From Isoetes taiwanensis (taxonomy: Eukaryota > Streptophyta > Lycopodiopsida > Isoetales > Isoetaceae): a stretch of DNA of 64,000 nucleotides. The notes under the pieces are model-generated. The model saw only the letters and a program-made list of their open reading frames with translations. It searched no databases and was not told the DNA's origin. Location of the stretch: positions 372,001 to 436,000 of the forward strand of contig JAJEKV010000226.1 in the NCBI GenBank assembly GCA_021234155.1, written 5' to 3'. Positions 1 to 12,000 of the stretch are shown here, piece after piece; within the stretch, counting starts at the first letter, position 1, and each line of letters opens with the position of its first letter. The translations under genes were made by a program, and so were the position numbers.

Positions 1-3000
1 AGGTCCGTTGCCCGTCGGAGTCCCGAGGGGCCTTGGGGAGGGAAGTTGGGGCAGCGAGCTTCGAGGGGGATTTTAGGGTCCGTGCTCGGCGTCAACACCC
101 CCTCTCCGCGTCAAGTCCGCGGTACGCAGGAACAAGGTCCGCAATGAGGCGGGGAGAATCGACGGGGCCGGGGAGAGGGGCCTCAAAGCGTAAACCACGT
201 GGGTTGCGAGGGGTTCTAGAAGGGTTTGCGTTTTGGGGGCGAGAGAGGACTTGATGTGTTACGGGACTGGCGAGAAGGTTGCAGCCAGAATACGAAGCAA
301 AGGGAACAGCGGGCGGAGGCGGAGTTTGGGCTGTCCTCCTCAGATGTGGCAAGTAGAAGTCGAGTGGGCATATCCTTTTGCGATGGCAAGACATTCATAA
401 ATTACATAATTAATGCATTGTCACGAAAATAAATTCTGATTTTTTGCCAATTTGGATTCCCCTAATCCATCTCCGACACCTGACCCAATTTTTCGAAATT
501 TACCGAGGAGAAGGTCTAGGTCAAAGGGTTAGCATTAGAGCGGTCCGGGGCAGCAGGTTGCGGGGGGAACAGAGTGGCACCCTTTCCCAAGTCAAAGCGA
601 GGCCCGGGACCTTGCGGGGGATCCCCTCACAAGAGGGGAGAGTCCAGGACCCCAAGAGGCGGGATCCAAAAAAAAGTTCGAGCTGACCCTTCTGGCGGCT
701 CCCGAGTGCTGCGCTAATGACCACCCTCCGGGGCGGTTCCCCTATCCGGTAGTTGGATCCTGGATTCGGGGAGCCCCTCCGGGGAAGGCCCAAAAGATTC
801 AGATCGGTCAGGAGAACTTGTCAAACGCGGGGCATCACGAGGTCGGCCTTGTAGAAACAGCACAGTGTCTTGTCGTTGAGACGCAGGGAGGCTCAGGAAT
901 GGCAAATGTCGACCACTGCCAAATCGTCCGGAATGGCGAAATTACCCTAGGGAGCAAGTTACAAGGTCGGTTTTGCAAAAAAAAACACTCATGCCCTCCG
1001 CGGTGGTATCGCATCCACATCCTAGGCCAATTGACTACGAGTGTGATGGAAGTGAGCTACTTTGGGCTTCTTGGAGGGGGTGGTCTTACAGCCCGCGGAA
1101 CTTGGTCCCCGGGGGGCAATGTCGGCGTTAAAGTCCATTGGCGAGAGCCAAATGCTTGATTGGGAGAGGGAGGTGGCCCGTCCGTCAGGGGGGCCTTGGG
1201 GAGAGGCACCCTTTCCCAAGTCGGGGCAAGCGGCTTCCGGGGGAGTTGCAGGGTAGTGCTCTGGCGTCAACACCCCACTCCCGTCAAGTCACGGTGCAAG
1301 GTCCGGCGAATCGACAGGAGAGGGGCCTCAAAGCGTAAACCACGTGGGTTGCCGGGTTCTAGAAAGGGTTTTGCGTTTTGGGGCGAGAGACTTGATCTGT
1401 GCGCTGGGACCTGGGAGAAGCTGCAACCGACGAGAATCTGGAGCAAGGGGAACCAGCGGGCGGAGTTTGGGCATCCTCCTCCTCCCGATGTGGCAAGTAG
1501 CTTCGGGGGCTTTTGCGATGCAAGACATTCATAAATTCGCCAATTAATGCATTGTGCGAAAATAAATTCTGATTTTTTGCCATCTGGATTCCTAATCCAT
1601 CTCCGACCTAGGCGGCCCAATTTTGAAATTTTGGGAGAAGGTCTAGGTCAAAGGGTTAGCATTAGAGCGGTCGGGGCAGGCGGGTTGCGAGGGGGCAGCG
1701 GTGGCACCCTTCCCCAAGTCAAAGCGAGGCCCCAGGACCTTGCGGGGATCCCTCACAAGAGGGGAGAGTCAGGACCCCAAGAGGCGGGATCAAAAAGTTC
1801 GAGGCAGACCCTTCTGGCGGCTCCCCCAGGCTGCTAATGACCACCCTCGGGGCCGGTTCCCCTATCCGACCGTTGGATCCTCCCGTTCGGGGGCCCCTCT
1901 TGGGAAGGCCCAAAAGATTCAGATCGGTCGAGGAGAACTTGTCAAACAGCGAAGCGTCGAGGTTGAGCCTTGTAAGCCGCGATGTCTTGTCGTTCGAGAC
2001 ACGCAGGGAGGCTCGGAATGGCAAATCGACCTGCCAAATGCGTCAGGAATGGCGAAATTACCCTAGGGAGCAAGTTACAAGTGGGTTTTGCAAAAGAAAA
2101 ACACTCATGCCCTCCGCGGCGGTATCCAGCATCCACATCTTAGGCCAATTGACTCACGAGTGTGATGGAAGTGAGCTACTTTGGCTTCTTGGAGGTGGTG
2201 GTGGTACGGCCCGCGGAACTTGGTCCCGGGGCAATGTCGGCGTTTTGAGTCCATTGAAAGCGAGAACCAAATCGCGATTCGGGAGAGGTCGCCCGTCCGG
2301 TCCCGGGGGGCCTTGGGGAGAGGAAACCGGGGCAGCGGCTTCTGGAGATTTTTAGGGGTGCTCTGCGGCGTCAACACCCCCCTCCCGCGTCAAGTCCGCG
2401 GCGCAAGGTCGCCCGAATCGACAAGGAGGGCCTCAAAGCGTAAACCACGTGGGTTGCAGGGTTCTAGAAGGGTTTGCGTTTTGGGGGCGGAACAGTGCAT
2501 TTACACAGGACTGGTAGGCAGCCAGAAATCTGAGCAAAGGAACTAACGGAGCGGATTTTGGGCTGTCCTCCTCGATGTGGCAAGTAGAAGTCGGGGGCAC
2601 TGCGGCGATGGCAAAGACATTCATAAATTCGCATTTAATGCATTTAGGAAAATAAATATGACGATTTTTGAAGTGAAGTGGATGTTCTAATCCATCTTTT
2701 GTAAAATCTTTGACCCAATTTTGTTCCCCTACTAGGGGTAGAAAATCAAGGGGTTGAAAATTGAACATGCTCGGGGGCAGACAATTGCGGGGAGCATGAT
2801 AAAAAGTCAAAGAGGCGGATAAAGATGATTGTTCCACTACTTGATATATGCAAGGATGGAAAAAAGTTGGCGACCAGCTCCTCATGGGATGAAAAATCCG
2901 CCCTAATGAGTTGATGCAAACATGATTCCCCTATGTAATCTTGGATCCAAAAAGCGGGGGGCCCCTCAGCGGGAAGGCCCAAATGATTCGACCCGTTAGA

Positions 3001-6000
3001 AAGTTAGGAGCTTTAAGCTGGACAAGTGCCAAGCTGTAATCATATAGAAAGAATATAATAGTCGTTCGAGGCTCGAGGGCCACTTGTAGAAGTGACAAAC
3101 CGACCACCGAGAACCGTCAGGAATGGCGGAATGACCCTGAGGGAAAAACAGTTATGGTGGTTGCCGCCGGAGGCTCTCACGCCCTCCACGAGAGATGAAA
3201 AAGAAGAATGCATCGGAGGCCAATTGCCATCGAGTAGATGGAAGTAATAAATATGCCTTGGAGGGAGGCTATAATGCGGCGCTAAGAAAATGAAAACATA
3301 AGAATATATGCACTTGCAAAGAACATTGAAAAGAAAACATGGAGGATGCTTAGGAGAGGGAACAACCGAGAAGTATAGAAAATAGATCGAAACTAAAGAT
3401 GGTCAACCAACCAAAAGTAATTGGAGCAACTTCAAAGGACGGACTAATGAAAACATGGCCTATTGCGGGGCTTTGGACACCCTCCGAACCGACAAGGAGA
3501 GAAACAACAAACAAACCAGATGGGTTGCCGGGGAGGGTGGGTGGCGTTTTTGTGGAGCCAAGAAGGAGCAAAATGGAAAGGAGCTTGGGACTGGCCAGAT
3601 GTTGGAAATGAGACAAAGGGCAAGGGAATAAATAGGAGACATGAGTTTGGGCGTCCCCATCCAAGGAATGGGGGTTCTATTGCTATGGCAAGACATTCAT
3701 AAATTCGAAATTGGCATTATCGAAAATAAATTCTGATTTTTTGCCAATTTGGATTCTAATCCATCTCGGCCACAGCCCAATTTTTGAAATTTTTAGGAGA
3801 AGGTCTAGGTCAAAGGGTTAGCATTAGAGCGGTCGGGGCAGCCCGTTGTAGAACAGCAGAGCTGGCACCCTTCCCAAGTCAAACGAGGCCAGGACCTTGC
3901 AGGGGATCCCTCACAAGAGGGGAGAGTCCGGACCCAGGCGGGATCAAAAAAGTTCGAGGCAGCCCTTCTGGCATGCTCCCTTGAGGGCTGCGCAATGACC
4001 ACCCTCGGGGCCGGTTCCCCTATCCGTAGTTGGATCCCTCCGTTCGGGGGGACCCCTCTTGGGAAGGCCCAAAAGATTCGAGATCGGTCGGAGAACTTGT
4101 CAAGCCAGGCGTCAATCGAGGAGTGGCCTTGTAGAAACCCGCATTGTCTTGTCGTTGAGACGCAGGGAGGCTCGAGGAATGGCAAATCGACCCCAAAAAT
4201 CGTCAGGAATGGCGAAATTACCCTAGGGAGCAAGTTACAAGGTGGGTTTTGCAAAGAAAGAAACACTCATGCCCTCCCGCGGCGGTATCGCATCTACATC
4301 CTAGGCCAATTGACTCACGAGTGTGATGGAAGTGAGCTACTTTGGCTTCTTGGAGGTCGGGTGGTCTTCTGGCCCGGAACTTGGTCCCGAGGGGGCAATG
4401 TCGACGTTTGAGTCCATTGCGAGAGCCAAATCGCGATTCCGGAGAGGGAGGGGGCCTCCGTCCCGGGGCCTTGGGGAGAGGAATTCAGGGGCAAGCGGCT
4501 TAGGGGGATTTTAGGGTCGGAGTGCTCGGCGTCATCACCCCACTCCCGTCAAGTCACGGCGCAAAGGTCCCGCCCGAATCGACAAAAGAGGGCCTCAAAA
4601 GCGTAAACCACTGTGGGTTGCGAGGTTCTAGAAGGGTTTGCGTTTTGGGGGCGAGACTTAGTCTGTTGCGCAGGACTGGCGGCAGCGCCTGAGAATACGG
4701 AGCAAGGGGAACTAGCGGACGGAGTTTGGGCCTGTCCTCCTCCCGATGTGGCAAGTAGAAAGTCGGGCTTTTGCGGTGGCAAGACATTCATAAATTCGCC
4801 AATTAATGCATTATGCGAAAATAAATTCTGATTTTTTTGCCGGCATTTGGATTCCTAATCCATCTCCGGCCTGACCCAATTTTGAAATTTTTAGGAGAAG
4901 GTCTAGGTCAAAGGGTTAGCATTAGAGCGGTCCGGGCGGCAGTTTGCGGGGGCAGAGGAGCTGGCACCCTTCCCAAGTCAAAGCGAGGCCGGGACCTTGC
5001 AGGGGATCCCTCACAAGAGGGGAGAGTCCAGGACCCCAAGGCGGGATCAAAAAGTTCGAGGCAGCCCTTCTGGCGGCTCCCCGGGGGCTGCTGCGCTAAT
5101 GACCACCCTCCGGGCCCGGTTCCCCTATCCAAAGCCAGGTTGGATCCTCCCGTTCGGGGACCCCTCGCCGGGGAAGGCCCAAAAGATTCGGATCGGTCGA
5201 GGAGAACTTGTCAAGCGGGGCGTCTGAGGTTGACCTTGTAGAAACGCTTGATGTCTTGTCGTTCGGGGCTGGGGAGGCTCAGGAATGGCAAATCGACCAC
5301 CTGCCAAATCGTTAGGAATGGCGAAATTACCCTAGGGAGCAAGTTACAAGGTCGGTTTTGCAAAGAAAGAAACACTCATGCCCTCCGCGACGGTATCCAG
5401 CATCCACATCCTAGGCCAATTGACTACGAGTGTGATGGAAGTGAGCTACTTTGGCTTCTTGGAGGTCGGGTGGTCTTCGGCCACGGAACTTGGTCCCCGA
5501 GGGGCAATGTCGGCGTTACGAGTCCATTGGCCGAGCCAAATCGCGATTGGGAGAGGGAGGTCGCCGTCCAGTCCCGAGGGGGCCTTGGGGAGAGGAAATT
5601 GAGGGGCAGCGACTTAGGGGGATTTTAGGGTCCGTGCTGTTTTGGCGTCAACACCCCCACTCCGCGTCAAGTCGCGGCGTAAAGGTCCCCCGAATCGACA
5701 AGGAGAGGGCCTCAAAAGCGTAAACCACTGTGGGTTGCCGGGTTCTAGAAAGGGTTTGCGTTTTGGGGGGTTGAGACTTGGTACATTGCACTTGGGACTG
5801 GCGGAAAGCTGCGGTAGAAGAATCTGAACAAGGGCCCGGAGGGGCCGGAGTTTGGGCTGTCCTCCCTCCGATGTGGCAAGTAGAAGTCGGCTTTTGCGAT
5901 GGCAAGACATTCATAAATTCGCAATTAATGCATTGTGCGAAAATAAATTCTGATTTTTTGCCATTGGATTCTAATCCATCTCCGCACACACAGCCCAATT

Positions 6001-9000
6001 TTGAAATACCCGGAGAAGGTCTAGGTCAAAGGGTTAGCATTAGAGCGGTCGGGGCAGCGGTTGCGGGGAACAGCGGAGTGGCACCCTTCCCCAAGTCAAA
6101 CGAGGCCGGGACCTTGCGGGGATCCCCTCACAAGAGGGAGAGTCCAGGACCCCAAAGAGGCGGGATCAAAAAGTTCAGAGGCAGCCCTTCTGGCAGCTCC
6201 CAGGGGGCTGCTGCGCTAATGAAACCACCCTCACGGGCCGGTTCCCCTATCCGGCCGTTGGATCCTCCGTTTCGAGGGGCCCCTCGCCGGGGAAGGCCCA
6301 AAAGATTCCAGATCGGTCCGGGAGAACTTGTCAAACCGGCCAGAAGGCGTCGAGGTCGGGCCTTGTAGAAACATGATGTCTTGTCGTTCGGGGGCACGCA
6401 GGGAGGCTCGGAATGGCAAATCGACCCCTGCCAAATCGTCAGGAATGGCGAAATTACCCTAGGGAGCAAGTTACAAGGTCGGTTTTGCAAAAAAAGAAAC
6501 ACTCATGCCCTCCCACGGCGGTATCAGCATCCACATCCTAGGCCAATTGAGTGAGTGTGATGGAAGTGAGCTACTGGCTTCTTGGAGGTCGGGTGGTCTT
6601 CGGCCCGCGGAACTTGGTCCCGAGGGCAATGTCGGCGTTCGAGTCCATTGGAAGAGCCAAATCGCGATTCAGGAGAGGGAGGTAGCCCGTCGTCCCGGGG
6701 CCTTGGGGAGAGGAATTCGGGGCAAAGCGGCTTCCGGGGGGATTTTAGGGTAAGATGCTCTGGCGTCAACACCCCCACTCCACGTCATGTCCGCGGCGCA
6801 AGGTCCCGCCCGAATCGACAAGGAGAGGGCCTCCAAAGCGTAAACCCTGTGGGTTGCCGGGTTCTAGAAGGGTTTGCGTTTTGGGGGCGAGACAGTCTGT
6901 TGCACTTGGGACTGGCGGCTACAGCAGAGAATACGGAGCAAGGGGGCCCGGCGGGGCGGAGTTTGGGCCTGTCCTCCTCCCGATGTGGCAAGTAGAAGTC
7001 GAGCTTTTGCGGTGGCAAGACATTCATAAATTCATAATTAATGCATTGTACGAAAATAAATTCTGATTTTTGCCATCGGCTGGATTCCTAATCCATCTCG
7101 GCACACGGCCCAATTTTGAAATTTTTAGGAGAAGGTCTAGGTCAAAGGGTTAGCATTAGAGAGCGGTCGGGGCAGCGTTGTTGCGGGGGCAACAGTGGCA
7201 CCCTTCCCAAGTCAAAGCGAGGCCGGGACCTTGCGGGGATCCCTCCAAGAGGGGAGAGTCACGGACCCCAAGAGGCGGGATCAAAAAAGTTCCCGGCAGC
7301 CCTTCTGGCGGCTCCCAGGAGGCTGCGCTAATGACCACCCTCCGGGCGGTTCCCCTATCCGGCCCGTTGGATCCTTGGTTCGGGGGCCCCTCTTGGGGAA
7401 GGCCCAAAAGATTCCAGTCGGTCAGGGAGAACTTGTCAAACCATATGTCACGAGTCGGCCTTGTAGAAACCAGTGTCTTGTCGTTCGAGACGCAGGGAGG
7501 CTCGGAATGGCAAATCGACCTGCCAAATCGTCAGGAATGGCGAAATTACCCTAGGGGAGCAAGTTACAAGGTCGGTTTGCAAAGAAAACACTCATGCCCT
7601 CCGCGGCGGTATCCGCATCCACATCCTAGGCCAATTGACTACGAGTGTGTTGGAAGTGAGCTACTTTGGCTTCTTGGAGGTCGGGTGGTCTTCTGCCCGC
7701 GGAACTTGGTCCCGAGGGGCAATGTCGGCGTTACGGAGTCCATTAGAGCCAAATCGCGATTCAGGAGGAGAGTCGGAGGTGGCCGTCAGTCCCGGGGGCC
7801 TTGGGGAGAGGAAATTCGGAGACAAGCGGCTTAGGGGGATTTTTAGGGTCCGTGCTGCAGCGTCAACACCCCCACTCCACGTCAAAAGTGGCGGTAAAGG
7901 TCCCTTGCGAATCGACAAGGAGAGGGCCTCAAAAGCGTAAACCACAGTGGGTTGCGGGGTTCTAGAAGGGTTTGCGTTTTGGGGGCGAGACTTGGTCACA
8001 TTGCACTTGGGACTGGTAGAAGCTTCTGGCCAGAAATACGGGGCAAGGAGGCCCGGCGGGCCGGAGTTTGGGCACATCCTCCCCCGATGTGGCAAGTAGA
8101 ATTTCGGGCGGCTTTTTGCGTGGCAAGACATTCATAAATTCGCAATTAATGCATTGTCACGAAAATAAATTCTGATTTTTGCCATCTGGATTCTAATCCA
8201 TCTCCGGCCTGACCCAATTTTGAAATTTTGAGGAGAAGGTCTAGGTCAAAGGGTTAGCATTAGAGCGGTGGGGCAGGGGTTGCGGGGAGCAACGGTGGCA
8301 CCCTTCCCCAAGTCAAAGCGAGGCCGGGACCTTGCGGGGGATCCCTCACAAGAGGGAGAGTCCAGGACCCCAAAGAGGCGGGATCAAAAAAAGTTCTAGA
8401 ATGACCCTTCCGGCCGGCGCTCCATTGGGGCTGCGCTAATGACCACCCTCGGGGGGGTTCCCCTATCCGGACCGTTGGATCCCCGTTCGGGGACCCCTCT
8501 TCGGGAAGGCCCAAAAGATTCCGGATCGGTCGAGGAGAACTTGTCAAACCCGGTTGGGGCGTCACGAGGTCGACCTTGTAGAAACCGCATTGTCTTGTCG
8601 TTCGGGACAGGAGGCTCGGAATGGCAAATCGACCTGCCAAATCGTCAGGAATGGCGAAATTACCCTAGGGAGCAAGTTACAAGGTGGGTTTGCAAAGAAA
8701 GAAACACTCATGCCCTCCACGGCCGATTATCCATCCACATCCTAGGCCAATTGACTCGAGAGTGTGATGGAAGTGAGCTACTTTTTGGCTTCTTGGAGGT
8801 CGGGTGGTCTTACGGCCCGCGGAACTTGGTCCCCGAGGGCAATGTCGGCGTTTTGAGTCCATTGGCGAGCCAAATCGCGATTCCGGAGAGGGGAGGTCGC
8901 CCGTCCGTCCCCAGGGCCTTGGGGAGAGGAAATTCGGGGCAAGCAGCTTTCGGGGGGATTTTAGGGTCCGTGCTCGGGTGGCGTCATCACCCCCACTCCC

Positions 9001-12000
9001 CGTCAAGTCGCGGCGCAAGGTCCCGCCGAATCGACAAGGAGAGGGCCTCCAAAGCGTAAACCACGTGGGTTGCGGGTTCTAGAAGGGTTTGCGTTTTGGG
9101 GGCGAGACTTGTCTGTTGCACTGGGACTGGCGAGAAGCTGCGGCGAGAATACGGGAACAAGGGGAACTAGCGGAGCAGAGTTTGGGCCTGTCCTCCTCCC
9201 GATGTGGAAAGTAGAAGTCTGGGCTTTTGCGGTGGCAAGACATTCATAAATTCGCAATTAATGCATTGTGCGAAAATAAATTCTGATTTTTGCCATTTGG
9301 ATTCCTAATCCATCTCGGCACACAGACCCAATTTTGAAATTTTAGGAGAAGGTCTAGGTCAAAGGGTTAGCATTAGAGCGGTGGGGCAGCCCGTTGCGGG
9401 AACAACCAGGCTGGCACCCTTCCCCAAGTCAAGCGAGGCCATGACCTTGCGGGGATCCCTCACAAGAGGGGAGAGTCCAGGACCCCAAAGGCGGGATCAA
9501 AAAAGTTCGAGGCAGCCCTTCTGGCGGCTCCCGGGGGCTGCGCTAATGACCACCCTCGGGCCGGTTCCCCTATCCGGCCGTTGGATCCTCCGTTCAGGGA
9601 CCCCTCTTGGGGAAGGCCCAAAAGATTCAGATCGGTCGGAGAACTTGTCAAACGCGGGCGTCTGACATGGTCGGCCTTGTAGAAACCGCATGATGTCTTG
9701 TCGTTCGGAGGCGGGGAGGCTCAGGAATGGCAAATCGACCACCTGCCAAATCGTCCAGGAATGGCGAAATTACCCTAGGAGCAAGTTACAAGGTCGGTTT
9801 TGCAAAGAAAGAAACACTCATGCCCTCCACGGCGGTATCCATCCACATCCTAGGCCAATTGATTCACGAGTGTGATGGAAGTGAGCTACTTTGGCTTCTT
9901 GGAGGTCGAGGGTGGTCTTCGGCCCGCGGAACTTGGTCCCAGGGGGCAATGTCGGCGTTCTGGAGTCCATTGGCGAGCCAAATGCGATTCGGAGAGGGGA
10001 GGTCGCCGTCAGATCCCGGGGCCTTGGGAGAGAAAGAAGGGGGCAAGCGGCTTAGGGGGATTTTAGGGTCAGTGCTCACGGCGTCAACACCCCCACTCCG
10101 CGTCAAGTCCGCAGCGCAAAGGTCCCGCCCGAATCGACAAGAGAGGGCCTCAAAGCGTAAACCACGTGGGTTGCGAGGTTCTAGAAAGGGTTTTGCGTTT
10201 TGGGGGTTGAGACTTGGTCTGTTGCACTTGGGACTGGCCCAGCTGCGGCCGAGAATCACGAACAAGAGGAACTGGCGGGGCGGAGTTTGGGCCTGTCCTC
10301 CTCCCGATGTGGCAAGTAGAAGTCGAGGCTTTTGCGATGGCAAGACATTCATAAATTCATAATTAATGCATTTATGCGAAAATAAATTCTGATTTTTTGC
10401 CATCTGGATTCCTAATCCATCTCCACACCTGACCCAATTTTGAAATTTTAGGAGAAAGGTCTAGGTCAAAGGGTTAGCATTAGAGCGGTCGGGGCAGCGG
10501 ATGCGGGGCAGCAGAGGCGGCACCCTTCCCAAGTCAAGCGAGGCGGGACCTTGCGGGGATCCCTCACAAGAGAGGGAGAGTCCAGGACCCCAAAGGCGGG
10601 ATCCAAAAAGTTCGAGGCAGCCCTTCTGGCGGCTCCCGGAGCTGCGCTAATGACCACCCTCACGGAGCCGGTTCCCCTATCCGGCCAGGTTGGATCCTCC
10701 GTTCGAGGGGGCCCCTCTTGGGGAAGGCCAAAAGATTCAGTCGGTCAGGAGAACTTGTCAAGCCGGGAGGCGTCTGAGGGTCGGCCTTGTAGAAACAGCG
10801 GTGTCTTGTCGTTGAGACACCCAGGGGAGGCTCAGGAATGGCAAATCGACCCTGCCAAATCGTCCAGGAATGGCGAAATTACCCTAGGGAGCAAGTTACA
10901 AGGTCGGTTTTGCAAAGAAAGAAACACTCATGCCCTCCACGACGGTATCCAGCATCCACATCCTAGGCCAATTGACTACGAGTGTGATGGAAGTGAGCTA
11001 CTTTGGCTTCTTGGAGGTCGGGTGGTCTTCAGCCCGCGGAACTTGGTCCCGGGGGCAATGTCGGCGTTCTGAGTCCATTGGCCGAGCCAAATCGTGATGG
11101 GAGGAGAGGGAGGTGCCCGTCAAGTCCCGGGGCCTTGGGGGAGAGGAAGTTCGGGGACAGCGGCTTAGGGGGGATTTTAGGGTCAGTGCTCTGGCGTCAA
11201 CACCCCCACTCCCGTCAAGTCACGGCGCAAAGGTCCGCCCGAATCGACAAGGAGAGGGCCTCCAAAGCGTAAACCACGTGGGTTGCGAGGTTCTAGAAGG
11301 GTTTGCGTTTTGAAATTTTGAGACTTGGTCTGTTGCACTTGGGACTGGCCGAGAAGCTGCGGCCAGAGAATCACGAACAAGGGAGGCCCCGGCGGGCGGA
11401 GTTTGGGCCTGTCCTCCTCCCGATGTGGCAAGTAGAAGTGGGGAAAAACTTTTGCGATGGCAAGACATTCATAAATTAAGCAATTAATGCATTATGCGAA
11501 AATAAATTCTGATTTTTTGCCATCTGGATTCCTAATCCATCTCGGCCTACGACCCAATTTTTGAATTTACCGGAGAAGGTCTAGGTCAAAGGGTTAGCAT
11601 TAGAGCGGTCGGGGCAGCGGGTTGGGAACAGCCGTGGCACCCTTCCCAAGTCAAGCGAGGCGGGACCTTGCGGGGATCCCTCACAAGAGGGAGAGTCCCG
11701 GACCCCCAGGCGGGATCCAAAAAAAGTTCGAGGCTGACCCTTCTGGCGGCTCTCCCTTGAGGCTGCGCTAATGACCACCCTCCCGGGCCGGTTCCCCTAT
11801 CAGGCCCAGTTGGATCCTCCGTTCAAGGAAGGCCCAAAAGATTCAGATCGGTCGGGAGAACTTGTCAAACCCGTGAGGCGTCACGAGGTCGGCCTTGTAG
11901 AAACCCTTGGTGTCTTGTCGTTGGGCGCAGGGGAGGCTCGGGAATGGCCGTCGACCACGCCAAATCGTCGGAATGGCGAAATTACCCTAGGGGAGCAAGT

